Source: Tolypeutes matacus
Lineage: Eukaryota > Chordata > Mammalia > Cingulata > Chlamyphoridae
Assembly (NCBI GenBank): GCA_026826555.1
Contig: JAKSZT010053887.1
Span: 62,233,374 to 62,297,373 of the forward strand
Length of the DNA: 64,000 nucleotides
Direction: 5' to 3'
The position numbers were made by a program, and so were the translations under genes. The notes under the pieces were generated by a model. That model made no database searches. It was not told where the DNA came from and saw only the letters and a list, made by a program, of their open reading frames with translations. How positions within the stretch are numbered: the first letter of the stretch is position 1; each line of letters begins with the position of its first letter. Shown here piece after piece: positions 24,305-36,945 of this stretch.

Positions 24305-25700
24305 ACATGGCTCCAAGGAAGACATTTCTGGCACTATTTTTTCCCATTTAGATTATCTGTACTGTCTCAAAGATAATTTGCAGAGACAGGTAAACATTCA
24401 ACAACTCTTCTGAAATTTATTTTGTGTACATTTCTTTACTGCTTGTTTTTTAGCATCTGGAAAATTCAACTACACAGACTCATCCAATGTACTTCATACG
24501 AATCATTCTGGATTTAAATATCTAACTTTCTCTATCATCAAATTGTATTTACAAAGCATGTATTCTTATACAGTCTTTCTAGTATTGGCATACATTTTTA
24601 TGAACTACAACACAAGATATAAAAACACAATCTAGGATATATTGTCAATACTAAAATCCACTGAAATTCCTTCATGCTATAAAACTTGATCTGATGAATC
24701 AAGTATAGAAACTATAGAGACGTCAGAAAATAAAAAGCATACTCTTTAATTTTAGGAAATTCTAAAGACTTGAGTAATTTCTGCTAACTTAGGACATCAC
24801 AAATACACATTATAGTCTTCAATATTAAAAGGAAAGAATAACTAACAGAAACACCACATTGTCATGGCACTTAAAATTCTAAGTGTATGTAATGCAATTA
24901 TGGTCCACAGAAGATTACCAAATAAAAATAAAAATAGAGTTGTGGCAGAGTAGACCTGAAAGGTATCTTAGAGATAAATTCCCAGGCCAGTCACAATCAT
25001 TTAGAGATGATGAAGCAGGAGTTATTGAACTTCATTTTAATCTGGGTTTGGAAAGATGACACTTGAGATTGTTGTGTATCAGTGACCAGTGTCAGTTCAA
25101 CATGCCGCTGCCCCATGCCTCCATGGACCCTCCAAATAAGGTGACAAGCTAAGGACATTTCACAACTATTGCTGACAATGGCACAGCAACCTCCTTGCTC
25201 TTTTCCTGCCCTGCTCCTATTCAGTTCCATTTCTTCCTGTCTCATAGCTCAGCTTTAATCTCATTGCCCTCAACCCTCACACTGACATTGAACATGGCCT
25301 TTGCATTTTGTATGCTAGCTTTGATCTTCAGAGTTTTTACCTTTCTGGCTTCCTGAGACAGAATGCACTACCTACCTTGAATTGGTTTCCCTTGTACACT
25401 GTAACCACCATGATGAAGACCCCACTCCCTACATTCATGAACTCAGACCCTTGAATGGACAGTGCACCTTTCGGGTACGTCAGCCTTGGAGAAATAGCAC
25501 CATTGTTAACAATTCCCCATTCTTTACAGGGCCACTGAATTTTGATTCTCAAAGCTTTATCCTAATTCCCAAGTGGCATTTTACCAAGCTTAACTGCTTG
25601 CAGAAAGTTTCATGTCAAAGTAGTATCTGTTCAAAGGGCACAAGCCACACAACAGGACTCTTCCACAGACCGTCACTAGTACAAGTTATGTGGAAAAGAA
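24305..25700. other. No gene recognised
   Basis: Contains a candidate polyA signal (AATAAA, 24729-24734) that could serve the upstream candidate gene. The 114-codon frame at 25382-25726 and the minus-strand frames near it have no recognised domain or splice context. Confidence 0.4.
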
Positions 25701-25709
25701 ATGAGACTG

Positions 25710-26210
25710 GAGACACAGAAAGATGAACAGGAATGTTCAACGTGAACAACCAAAATAAGGAGGGTATTTCAAGAAAAGGGAGAAGGATGTGCAAAGGCAA
25801 CGAAGATGATAGAGTCAGGGAACTCCTAGAAGTTCATTATCAGCAGAGAACAAGTAAGCGAGGAGGGCCTGGGGAGGGAGGCAGAAAACTGATGAAAGCC
25901 TGGGCTGGCAGGGGCCACACTGTGCAAGGCTATGAATGCAGTGCCAGGGAATTTGGATGTTTTCCCAGTAAGTGGTGAGACACTGGAGGAGAGCAAACTT
26001 GTTAGACAGCTGCTGCAATTTTCAGGTGAAAAATGAGAAAGGACCTGAAATGAGACTTCTGGCAATGAAAGTAAGAAGTATTGAGCACCAGTAGGACTAG
26101 ATGACTGGATATTGAGGTGGAGGGAGAAGGCATGATGACACTTGGATTCCCAGTTGGCCTATACATGGGAATTATGATTCCATTTACTGAGCGGAATAAA
26201 AGAAAACTTA
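25710..26210 (+). repeat. Old interspersed repeat fragment, family not assigned
   Basis: The succession gaaaagggagaaggatgtgc, a caaaggcaacgaagatgat segment, 'gcaggggccacactgtgcaaggctatgaa', ggatgttttcccagtaagtg and gaggtggagggagaaggcat follows a familiar mammal-wide repeat that carries a 'gggcc...tgcaagg...ggaatttggat' core. I cannot name it with certainty. Confidence 0.4.
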
Positions 26211-26219
26211 AAGACATTT

Positions 26220-27908
26220 TTTAAAAGTAGATCATTTTAAACATGGTGAATCTGAAATAAAAGACTTGGGAATTCTTGAATTTGAAACCAAAAGAATAGT
26301 CAAGACAGTCCAAAGATAGCTTGTATAGAATAGAATAATGACTGAAGGAGAGAAAACCAGATGACCCCAAGCTGAAAGAGAAGGTAAAGGAGAAATATTC
26401 AAGTGAAAGAATATGCCAACTTTTTATAAAGGCAACAGGAAGTCATATTATTGTACTAGGGATATTTAAAAATTGCTAAAGGTTTCAGTATTGTCTTATC
26501 AAATCTCCATATTTAATTGTATTTGATATTGACATACAAAATATTTACTCTTTTGTTATTTGGAAAGCAAACTTCAGCATAAGTTTCTAGAAAGATTGCA
26601 ATTTATTCCAGCCATACACTTGCAAGTTCATAATTTAAATAATACTGCACTATAGTTCCATATTGATCTCCATGTAGTACAATTATTTTGCAGACCTCTA
26701 ATAAATTTACGTTACTACACTGAGGCTTTGGTATAAACATTTCTTTTCCCACATTTACTCAGCAAGATTCCTCCCTGAGATCAATTAAGGAAATAAAATA
26801 AGTTTATAACACTCATTTGTGTATAAACATCACAGCAAAGGGAGGTTCTCCCTTGATCTTGTTTACTCACCAGCTTTACTTCAGGATTTAACACTGGCCA
26901 CATTCAGAATTAAATTTCAGTATAATTCTTGACAAATACAACTGAGCAGAAATATTAACTTGCCTGAGGCTCCATCCTCCCCCTTTTCATTACTGTTCCC
27001 TGAACTCCTCGGTTTACATGCCAATTAATCCCAGGAGTTTCTGCTTTATGCTTTGGGTCCTTTACATTATTCTAAGAATGTTTACTACAACCTTTTTAAG
27101 AGCAGATGGCCACTACACAGAAAGACAGAACTTTAATCTAATGTACCCCCACCCACATAAAAGACACCACAGGGAGCTGTCAGTATGTGAAAAGTCATCG
27201 GTCACATAATCTTTATTACACACAGCACACACCTCACCTCAAAGGACTAGGAATCCTTAAACGGAACAGGACTGTTGCTGCAGATTAGTTTAGATTTAGC
27301 CTCATGATCAAAGGAACTAATTTTTTTAAAAAAATCCTGAGCCTTAACATAAAGTGTTTTCCTGAGATGGAGTTTTTAATCTCAAGACTGATTTTTCTAT
27401 CACAGAGGCTTGTGTTGAAGCAAACAGGCTCAACATACAGAGATGTTTTCATTGAACTGCTTTTCTGGAACCTCTGGAATAAATCAACTTTTATAACTGT
27501 AATTCCAAAGATTTCATGTCATCTTAAATCTCTGGATGCCTAAGCATATTCTTTACTCTACCAGTAATTACGTTTTTAAGGAAAAAAAATATTACCTACT
27601 TGATGGTTTCGCCCAGACTGACACATTAATCTTTCACTTCAGGTACAGTATCAGATTACTCTGCACACTACAATCAAGGCTTGATTTGAAACAACAACGT
27701 TAAGCCATCAAGACACAGTTTTTAATCGGCTACTTTAGAGGGTCAACAAATGAATAGTCCCATTATTTCTGTACTTTGTGAGTGACCCTGATACAAACAC
27801 TTACTCTGTTCACTCTGGAAAATATTAGTGAGAAAGGAGCTTTGCTAGTAACAAGCAAAAGTGCAGTGTCATTAATATACAAACTTCATTTCTATTCGTC
27901 CCAAATTA
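26220..27908. other. No gene recognised
   Basis: AT-rich sequence. Frames at 27018-27209 and 27304-27543 have no recognised features. Confidence 0.4.
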
Positions 27909-27916
27909 CTCTAGAG

Positions 27917-28105
27917 CAAGGGTTCTTAACCAGGGATCCCTGAGCTTGAATTGAAATTCAAGAAAACATTATTCTTGGGATGTGTTGGTGTGGGTGTGAG
28001 ATATTTATTAAATAATACACGGTATAGTGTGGACTTAGTAACTGTCCATGGTTTTCACCTGACTGGCGAAGGGGTCCATGGAACAAAAAAGGTTAAGAAC
28101 CCCTG
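27917..28105 (+). mobile_element. Small non-autonomous hAT transposon, complete, perfect target duplication
   Basis: 189-bp element with terminal inverted repeats CAAGGGTTCTTAACC and GGTTAAGAACCCCTG, flanked on both sides by ctctagag (27909-27916 and 28106-28113). This is an 8-bp duplication that fits the nTCTAGAn target preference of MER1-group hAT elements. Same family as 3573-3763, in the opposite orientation; the two share the interior words ttgaattgaaattca, atttattaaataatacac and agtgtggacttagt. Confidence 0.9.
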
Positions 28106-28113
28106 CTCTAGAG

Positions 28114-28721
28114 CCTTGTAATTTCCCAACTACAATGGGTAACAGTTCTCTTCCGTATAAAATACTGCAACTGGACCAATTGATTGCATACAGTCAGGTG
28201 TATTTCTCCATCTCTTGGGGGTAATATATTTAAGAATGATTAAAAGAAAGTAGCATAGCCTCTTGCTCCTTTGAAAAGTCTTACTCACTTTTAAGGAATA
28301 TACTTTCAACTGTAGCTATAAATGAGTTAAGAATGATTCTGCAGGGGAAAGAGAGTGCAAATTACAACTCTCTAGTTATTAATTTTGTCATTTTAAATAG
28401 AGATATAAAAATGTATTTGGTATACAAAATTTCTTTTATCAGTATTTTATCTCTTAGCAGTCCACTACCAGAGTTTTAGTTACTTATGTTGGTTCAAAAT
28501 ATATGTTTTCATGGATCTTATTTTGCCCTCTACAAATATATTTTAAAAAATAGGAGCACCATCAGAAAATTAGGACACTTTCTCCAATAAGAAATCGAAT
28601 GGGAAGGCTAATAATTTTTTCACCTTGAGGCACTGCCAATTTATCAGCTCTGCCAAAACCCAACCTTTCTATCGTATGTATCCAAACCTCATTATTTGAA
28701 ACCATTCCTCCCAATCTCTAA
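28114..28721. other. No gene recognised
   Basis: AT-rich sequence with no named repeat or exon. Confidence 0.4.
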
Positions 28722-28729
28722 CCCTTAAG

Positions 28730-28914
28730 TAGTGAATGGTTCTAGATCCTAGGTATGCATTAGGAAAATGTAAAAAATGTAAAAAACTCAGAGTCTTTCA
28801 TAGGATATGGATACCTAGAAGTTCTAATGTAACTGGTCTGGGATAGGGTTTGTGCATCAAAATTTTTCCAAGCTCCCCAGTTAATCTAAGTTGAAATCCA
28901 GTTGAGAACCACTG
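28730..28914. mobile_element. Degraded hAT-Charlie element
   Basis: The right end ttgagaaccactg is the standard Charlie/MER1-group terminal repeat. The left end (agtgaatggttct) is its degraded partner. Imperfect 8-bp duplications cccttaag (28722-28729) and ccctacag (28915-28922) agree at six of eight bases. Confidence 0.6.
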
Positions 28915-29294
28915 CCCTACAGCAATTTCCTAGTTGTACCATTATCCATTTCACTGCCTGTTTCCCCAAGCAGTAGAACTAACCACTTTCCCTCCACAAA
29001 CACATGGAACCAGAGATCAGATAACTGTAATTTCAGTATATTTGTGGAAAATAATTTGAACAATCACACAGCATTTTCTGTATCCAAATACTATATCTGA
29101 AGAAAGGTGGTGAAAAAAGCAACCCCAATAAGAAGCAAACATCCATTATAGATGTCCTCAAATCATTCAGGTAGTTTGTTTTTCCCAGGCCTCTCCCCAT
29201 GCCTTCCATTGGCCATCATTTGTCATCATCACTTAAGAGAAAACCTGGAAGCTAAAAAGTGGAGACCACGTGCTTTAGAGATGGGTGTTAGATG

Positions 29295-29823
29295 ATGACA
29301 GTGATGGTCCCTCGTGCATCACACCATCCATGTCCTTTGCACTGTGATTTTACCACTCTGCCCATTAAGAAGTAGAGTCTCTTTCTCCACCCTCTGAAAC
29401 TGGACTGACCTTGTGATTTGTTTTTACCAGAGAATGTAATAGAATTGACACTGACTTTATAAACTTGGCTTTTAGAGACCTATAGATGTCTGTTTTGCCC
29501 TCTTATAAAGTTTCCACCATCATCTGGAAAAATCCAGTTTAGCCTATTGGAAAAGGAGAGGTGGTATAGAGAACCAGGGCATCAGAGCCAACAACTAGCA
29601 TGACATTCAGGCACGTGCGTGAGATCATTTTGGCCTGCCCATTCTGAGCTGAGTGTTCAAATGACTACAGCTGATTGTGTGAACCCAGACAGGATAGGCA
29701 GGAGCAGCAGAAGGACCAAACAGCTGAGCCCAGCACAAGCTACAGAATTATGAGGAAATAAATGGGTGCTATTTTAAGCTAGTAAGTTTTGGGGTGGTTT
29801 GTTATGTAGCAAGAGATAATTGG
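29295..29823 (+). mobile_element. MaLR/MLT1-like LTR
   Basis: Runs from tgacagtgatggtccctcgtg through gagtctctttctccaccctc and accttgtgatttgtttttacc to agtttttggggtggtttg, then gttatgtagcaagagataatt, the usual end of MLT1-group LTRs. The last dozen bases form the beginning of the 196-bp direct repeat described at 29811-30006. Confidence 0.65.
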
Positions 29824-30006
29824 TAAAGAAGTTTATGTAATATGCAAAAGAATTGATAACTGTGTTTGCTTTGGTATGTGTATATTGTATACAAATTATA
29901 AGTCGTCAATTTTTGAGCTCACATCTTTATAAAGTGTTTTAGAGTTCAACCTCTCCCCATCAATCTTCATAAAAATCATACATATGTTTCTCATTTTCTT
30001 CCTGGA
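29811..30006 (+). repeat. 196-bp direct repeat, left copy
   Basis: Matches 32507-32702 at a fixed offset of 2696 bases with one visible difference (c at 29904, a at 32600). The left copy is continuous with the MaLR LTR end before it, so it is the original locus. The right copy follows an A13 run and continues into unrelated unique sequence. The arrangement is that of a target-site duplication around a polyadenylated insertion, but far longer than usual. Confidence 0.9.
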
Positions 30007-30600
30007 AATCCCAGGGAATGGAGAGGGCCTGCATCTGCAGGCAGGATCATCCCACCCACCATATCCATGGGATATAAGCCCTCTCTCACTTGGAGTTGGA
30101 GTGGACATCACCATCCCAGTCGTCTCTGGATTGGGGGAAGAACTATGGACTAGAGTGGACTTGATGGTATTCTCTTGCTCACATATGGTGATTCTTGCAA
30201 TGCAAGAAATTATAACAATGAGGTGGAGCCAGTGGCCACTTGACAGTTTTTGGGTAGGGAGGGGATGAGCAGTTGAAATACAGGGGCTTCTTTGGGAGTT
30301 GGAGGTTGTCCTGAGTACTGTTGTGGCAATGGATGTAGGCCATTTTAAATCAGCACACACCACTCAGAACTGAGTGGGAGAGAGTGTGGTCTACAGTGTG
30401 AACTGTGGTCTATGGTTGGTGGCAAGGCTCCAGGATGTGTAAGTTCATTGAGGTTGGTGGGCCACACTGTGGGAGATGTTTGTGTGGGATGTGGTGGGAG
30501 GTGTGGGAGGTGGGCAACATGGGAATCCCAGTGGGTTCCATGTAATATTTTAGGTAATCTAAGCACCTCTTAAAATATATATATATATATAAATAACATT
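30007..30600 (+). mobile_element. 5'-truncated L1 3' UTR inside the insertion
   Basis: Homologous to 18045-18600 and, in reverse, 43990-44500: ggagtggacatcaccatccc, aactatggactagagtggac, gagccagtggccact, gagagagtgtggtctacagt and gtaatctaagcacctctt. It starts abruptly at the left 196-bp repeat, as expected for a 5'-truncated L1. Instead of a clean A tail it ends in a degraded aaaatatatatat... run (about 30574-30598). Confidence 0.75.
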
Positions 30601-32508
30601 TTTGTAAGCAAATACACATATATGCATATATATTTATATATCATTTTGCAAATGTTTGTATGTATTGTGAGAATTTTGATTTTTACCCATAATAAAAAAA
30701 AAAAATTCAAAAAATAAAAAAATAAATAAATAAATAAATAAATATGGATAATAAAAATAGTTATAACCCAATTGAAACATTATTTTGACAAATTTCTTTA
30801 GTGCTGGTGGCAGCTGTATGTTGTAAAAGGTTTGCTTGGAGACAGTTTCAAAAATCAATTTGCTAACTTATGTATAGAAGGTATGTAGAATGTGTTTTTA
30901 TTATTAAGGAAAAAGAAAGTAATTTTGGCCTAAGATAAAATGAGTGGTTATTAAGAAAGAGCAAAATGTGGGACAAAATCTGAATGAATACAGAAAGTAC
31001 ATGGAAAAGGAATTTTTATGGTCAGAGTTAAGTAAGATTTAATGGGTTTATCTATAAAATTTTGAAGGCTTTAGTATCAAATAGTATACTGATACAAAGT
31101 TTTTTGTAATCAGAGTTAAGATCTGATAAGTTTATCTATAAAGTTTTGAATGCTTTAGTATCAAATAGTATATTGATACAAAGTTAAAATTTTATCCTTT
31201 CTCAACGTTTCTTAAATCATTGGTCTGTTTTAGTGAAGTTTTATAAAGAGTTTTTCTCCTGAATAATTGGTATTCAAAAAAGAAAGTCTGTTTTAGCAAA
31301 CTAGCTTCTTATACTTTAACATCGTTTTTTTGGAGAAACAAGTTTTATCACTTTTAGAAGAACATGATGCTCAAACCTGTTGTCTCAAAATCAAATCCTG
31401 AAAAGTAGCTTTTTATTTAAAATTATTGCCAAAGATTTGCTTTTTCACCTTAAAAAAGGTAAAGTAATGAAATCGTGAGTTTATTTGATATGCTATAGTC
31501 TAAATGGAAATTATTTGAAATTGTTCTAAAATTAAAAGGTATTATTTTAACCCTCTGTTAATTAGTTATATGATAAAATGTTCATATAAATACTTAAAAG
31601 TGTATAAAATTCCTAAAAATTAAGCAATGTTTATATGTCACAGAAACTACCTCTCCACCTAAAAATCAAATGGTGAATGTTTTAACTCATGTTCATCTAA
31701 TTTACCCCACCTCTGCTAAAGCAGCAGCTCTATAGCTGCAAAAAGAAGGCAGCCATTAGGGGCTGCCAGGGGTAGTGAATAACAGTAAATTATGGTAAAT
31801 TAAAATAACACTACTGCAGTATGCAGCAGTCCCAAATATTGCTAGTTTGTTACAAAAAATTAATATCCAGTTATGTCACTATCACTTTTTTTGGAAATTC
31901 CTAAGCCTTTCTTTAGTATCTCTTTAGGCAAGTCAAGCCAGAACACATGCCCCTTCTGGTTAAAAAAAAAAAGAAAAACCAACAATAAACCAAGTTTAAA
32001 TTCTACACTGTGAGTCACAGCCCCAGTTCCAATTAAAATGCTAACAGCAGGACCAATGAGGGTATTAAGATTACAAGTTAACATGATTCTCCACACCCCT
32101 GGAAAATAATAATTTGTTGGTTGCCTATGCCTCAAGCTATACAAAATAGAGAAAATAAAGTCATTTTAATCATGCTACTAGCCTATATAACCTCACTGGT
32201 TAGGAATCTTAACTTTTAAGAAATAAGGGTTTATTCATTAGATGTCTACTAGTTAAAAGTCTTATTATTATTTGTTACTATAATTATGAATTATGTATAA
32301 AATACTGAAATACTAATCAAAACTTTAATAATACAATATATTGTTTACTTAAGTAATTTGATAACTTGTAAGTTACACATAAATATATATAATTGAATGC
32401 ATATGTAAATCTCTTCTTTTGAGTTTAAACAATCCTAAAACTGAATGTACTAGGGGAAAAATTAGTATTATTCAAATCTAAAAATAAAACGATGCAAAAA
32501 AAAAAAAA
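30601..32508 (+). other. Probable L1 3'-transduced sequence with polyA tail
   Basis: About 1.9 kb of AT-rich non-L1 sequence between the L1 3' UTR and an A13 run at 32496-32508. An AATAAA at 32483-32488 lies just before the A run, so the right end looks like a processed transcript end. Inside are a (TAAA)n stretch (about 30714-30744), a tandem 88-bp duplication (31023-31195) and a 94-codon minus-strand frame (31860-32144) of unknown meaning. Taken with the flanking duplication, this looks like downstream genomic sequence carried along by an L1 transcript that read through its own polyA signal. Confidence 0.55.
31023..31195 (+). repeat. Imperfect tandem duplication, unit about 88 bp
   Basis: Both units start cagagttaag (31023 and 31111) and share gtttatctataaa, ctttagtatcaaatagtata and tgatacaaagtt. 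They differ at several positions, so the duplication is not recent. Confidence 0.8.
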
Positions 32509-32702
32509 GAGATAATTGGTAAAGAAGTTTATGTAATATGCAAAAGAATTGATAACTGTGTTTGCTTTGGTATGTGTATATTGTATACAAATTATAAGTA
32601 GTCAATTTTTGAGCTCACATCTTTATAAAGTGTTTTAGAGTTCAACCTCTCCCCATCAATCTTCATAAAAATCATACATATGTTTCTCATTTTCTTCCTG
32701 GA
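32507..32702 (+). repeat. 196-bp direct repeat, right copy
   Basis: Second copy of 29811-30006. It directly follows the A run and is followed by attacccatagggggtaaaa, which would be the original continuation of the locus before the insertion. Confidence 0.9.
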
Positions 32703-33140
32703 TTACCCATAGGGGGTAAAAACCTGCCATAGACAACTCTGAAAAAGTAAAGGAAAAAATTAGCCAAAAGTTCCTTTATAATTACTGTTAAATAGTTCAC
32801 TTCATTGCCCCCTAGAGAACAGGGTATAAAAAGGAAAACTTCAGAAGGGATTAAAACAACAGTGTTCTGCTGCTGAACCTAAGGATAATTCCAAGCTTGG
32901 CTATCTCTTAAAACTTTTACAAACCATTTCACTCAATATTTCACCTAGTGAAAAATCCCCTCAGAAACCTTTCTATTAAAATGGTGGTATCTGAAACACT
33001 TTGCAAATCATTCCATCAGAATCTTCTTGGGTGTGGATCTGGGTTACAGATGAAGGGAAATGTGGCACTTTTTTTCTTTCTATATTTTTGCTTTTGTTTT
33101 GTTTTGTTTTGTAGTGATGGGGGTGGGGAGGGAGGACTGC
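32703..33140. other. No gene recognised
   Basis: AT-rich sequence with a short (GTTTT)n stretch at about 33093-33112. Confidence 0.45.
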
Positions 33141-33142
33141 CA

Positions 33143-33624
33143 ATATTAGTTTTCTATTTCCCCCATAAATTACTACAAACTTAGTGGCTTAAACAACACA
33201 ATTTTATTGTCTTACACTTTTGGAGTTTAGAAGCCCAAAATCAGTTCTGTGGGCTAAATTCAAGGTGTCAGCAAGACCATGCTGTTCTGAAGGGTTTAGG
33301 AGAGAACCATTTCCTTTTCTTTTTCCAGCTTTTAGAGCTGCATTCCTTGGTTCATGGTCCGTTCCTGCATTTTCAAAGGTGACAGCATAGCATCTTCAAG
33401 TCTCTCTCTCTGCTTCTGTCACCACATTACTTTCTCCTCTATAGTCATATCTCCCTCTCCCTCCCTCCTGTAGATACTTGTGATTACATCATTGGGCCCA
33501 CCTGGATAATCCAGGCTAATCTTCCCATTTCAAGACCTTTAACTTATTCACATCTGCAAAGTCCTTTTTTTTCCATATATGGAAATCAGGATGTAGACTT
33601 GGGGACCATTTTCATCCTACCACA
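33143..33624 (-). mobile_element. MLT1-type MaLR LTR
   Basis: Read as plotted it shows the familiar reversed MLT1 order: tattagttttctatt, aattactacaaacttagtgg cttaaacaacac, tcaaggtgtcagcaagacca, acttgtgattacatcattgg gcccacctgg ataatccagg, a 'cacatctgcaaagtcc' segment and a catcctaccaca end. Confidence 0.85.
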
Positions 33625-35480
33625 CTGCCTTTGGTTCTTACTATTTGGTACTGAGGTCAGGACTTTTCAAGTCATTTTTGTGTTGAACTAGTTCAATTGA
33701 GAAAAAGTAGTGAAAACCCTTAGTTTAGTTTTCCTACACAGTATAGACTAAATTCCTGCTTAAGCCAAGTGACAATTAAATCATCAATTGAGTTTAGCTT
33801 AAGCCAAAATCTGACTTGTTAAAACAGAATAGCAAAACTGGTTACTGAAGTGAAGCTGTCAATTTTTCCAGGAATTTATTCTGCTTAAGAATATGACTGC
33901 CATCATTTTTGCTAAGGTCAATAAAAACTTCATTGGGGATGGTTGCTTCAGGGAATGCTGGATAAATATTGCTTTTTGTTTAAATTTGAACACAAACACA
34001 ATTTAGTGGCTTCCTATTTAACTATCATTTTAAAATGTATTCCTACCTAATGCTGTTTCATTTTATTAGCAGCATAAAAACAAACTCCCACCATAATTCT
34101 TCCACCGACAATGTTGCATACTTGAAGGCATCATAAAGTTATAAGCACAGATTTATATTCATAAATTATTTAAAAAGAATAGACTTTTAATATATTTCAT
34201 CTGCAAAGGAAAGTAATATATTTCAATTGACAATTACATTTGTAGAAAAATATTCAAACATGTATACAGAAGTAATCTGGCCACATAACTGAAATATACT
34301 ATTTACACACATGAAATCTCATTGACTCAGAAAATAAGTAATAAACTACTTCTAATCTCGGCTAAAGGGATTATTTTAAAAGGTAATTTAGGTAAAGAAA
34401 ACAAAACATTAAATGCAAATACTATGAGAAAGAGCAAGTCAGATGTGCATTAAAACATCTTATTATAGAAAAGATAAAAGAAAAGAAGCTTAATTAATAA
34501 TACAAGCTAAAGTACAATATTTGAAAGTGACAGTGTACATATTTGCTGTTTTCATTTTATGGTCGTTCTTAGATTGCTTACTTTTCACAATCTGAAAATA
34601 AATGATAAATGAATCTAGTGGTTTTAAGGGTATGGATTTGACAAAGTAACATCCAAAGCAAAATACTGCTAACAAAAGGTCAGAATTGATAAATAAATCA
34701 ATAACAGTTTACCATTTGACCCATTTAACATTTAAAAAGCAAATATTGAGCAGTTTCCTCTTAATAATGGAAGAAAAATCACTCATCTTTATTCCATTAC
34801 CTCCCTCAATCTCACTAAAATGAAAATAAAGAAATCAAGTATTAACACAGAAATGCAGAGAGAGCAGGAGATGAAACATGAGCAGACAAGAGATGGCATC
34901 CAAATTTTGGAAGAAGGCAAGTGGCAGGAAGAATTGTTACTGAGGAAGTCAGAGAAGCTTCACTGCCTGGGGTAGGGGAAGTGGATTTGCCAATGGGAAA
35001 GCCAAGTTCAGATATACATTCCCCGCTAGGTCTAGTAATTAGTTAATGGGGACCTCTGAAGTCCAGGGTGCAGGGTAGAACTGAAAGCAGAACTGTTTTC
35101 AAGTCCATATAAGGAAAATCAGACTCTTGGATCTAATTGCCCTTTCCCTACCCTAGTAAAAGAGGAAATTTACTTTCTGGAAAGATTCAGGCGTTTCAGC
35201 TGAGGATGAGGGTGAAGCAGGGGCGTTAAAGTATACTTCTTCCATGTTGAATGAGCACTGAGGATATTTTTCTGAAGGAAAAGTACTTGTACTGGTCCAA
35301 GAGAAAAGAGCTACAGATCCTGAGTGACACTTGGAGATTCTCCAAAAAAAGAGCTGGTCTCTGCCTATTTACCCAAAGATAGGTCTCTTCATACATGCAC
35401 ATGCACACACACACACAGATTCCCATTAGCTTTGGGGCAGTCAAGGATTACATTTGTGGAATGCCTCTAATATACAAGAC
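33625..35480. other. No gene recognised
   Basis: AT-rich sequence; a short CA repeat at about 35403-35418. No exon or named repeat. Confidence 0.45.
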
Positions 35481-35489
35481 AGACTAAAA

Positions 35490-36945
35490 TAAGCAGTAAA
35501 AATACTTGGAAGAAACAGACAATGCAAGAAAAAGAAACTAAATAAGTAAGTATGAGTAGGTTTATCCTCAGACATAAAAGAAGGGAAATATTGCATATAT
35601 TGAATCTATGTAATATCATCAGGAAACTATAAGTAGAAACATTTAGAAAATAGGGAAGAACTTTTAGAAATTAAAATAATGATTGTTCAAAATAATCAAA
35701 TAAAAAGGTTGAATAAATCTCTCTGAAAGTATTAAAATTAAACAAAGAGATTAGAAGCACGAAGTTAAAAATATAAATATAGTAGAGAATCAGGAAAATC
35801 AATATCAATTATATTGGGATTACAGAGAAAAGAGAGAAAACAGAGGGTCAAAAATGATCAAAGAAATATTAGAGAATTTTTTTTCCAATATGGAAAGACA
35901 TGTATTTCTAGATTAAAAGAGTAGATCAAATGCATATAACAAATGAAAAGGAAATCACCAACACCAAGATGCAAAATTGTGAATATTCTAACATCAGGTA
36001 AGTAAAAAGAAAAAAGCAGAAAATTTTTAGATCACACAGATACCAGGCAGAGAATGTGAAAGTTATCATAATTCTAATAAAATTATTGAAGCTAGACTAG
36101 AATAGAAAGGGGAATTGCCTTCAAAAATTTGAGGGGCAATTTTTTTCTCCCTAGAATTCTATAACATCCTATATGATCTATTAAGTGTGGGGTTGGAAGA
36201 AAAGTTCTTGAGACATTCAAGATATCATGGAATTTATCCCTCAAGAAGTTTTTCTCAAGAAGCTACTGGAATTTGTTCTCCACAAGAACCTGACATGAGA
36301 TTCAGAAAACAGCAGATCATATAAGAGAGGCAGAGGCACTTCCCAGGATAAATGTGAAGAGAAGTCTGGAGCAACAACTGTGCTGCCAACATAGGGGCAA
36401 CCGATCCAGACTGGGGTAGGGAGCTCTTGGGCTATCAGAACTGTCTCTTATGAGAAAAATAGAACTGATAGATGCTGTCATGGGTTTGACCTTTTTGAGA
36501 GGAGTCTATAAGTTGTCTCAGGAACTTTGCACTGAATTAGTGATAGTTACAAGGAAAATAAGCACCTGCAAAAAAATGAAACAATTGTGGGTTACAAAAA
36601 AAAAGTCATAAAAGAAATCACTCATGTGTGATGAATATTTATAGTTATATAAGTACTAAATATTGATTTAATGAAAACATGTGACCTTAAGTTTTGGAAG
36701 GATAACAGAGAGAAAGGGTTGAAGCAGACATAAAGTAAGAGACCTCAGATCATAAGTGGAATAGAAATATCAGAAAACAGCGAGAGAGCAAAATACTTAG
36801 AAATATAGAAATGCATAGAAGAAAGAGCGATCAAAGGACTAAAATTAGTTCTAGTCTAGAGAAGAGGGACAGAGGAATAGGAGTGGTGAGTCAGAAGAGA
36901 GCTTTTTAATGGTATGCAAATATATCTCAATAAAACTGCTTTTAA
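35490..36945 (+). repeat. Old L1/HAL1-like fragment
   Basis: Degraded ORF1-like sequence with HAL1/L1M words: ggaagaacttttagaaatta, aagaaatattagagaatttt, ggcagagaatgtgaaagtt, 'tagaattctataacatcctata'. The right end (tatgcaaatatatctcaata aaactgcttttaaaa) looks like a 3' tail. All frames are closed. Confidence 0.5.

Noticed and set aside
25382..25726. 114-codon open frame
   Set aside because: Overlaps several equally long frames on the other strand and has no recognisable motif. It ends where an old interspersed repeat begins.
29896..30363. 155-codon minus-strand frame
   Set aside because: It spans the left 196-bp repeat and the antisense of an L1 3' UTR, so it cannot be a real gene.
31860..32144. 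94-codon minus-strand frame with a hydrophobic centre, considered as a retroviral envelope fragment
   Set aside because: No disulphide motif, immunosuppressive-type region or other envelope landmark could be seen, and it lies in AT-rich transduced sequence.
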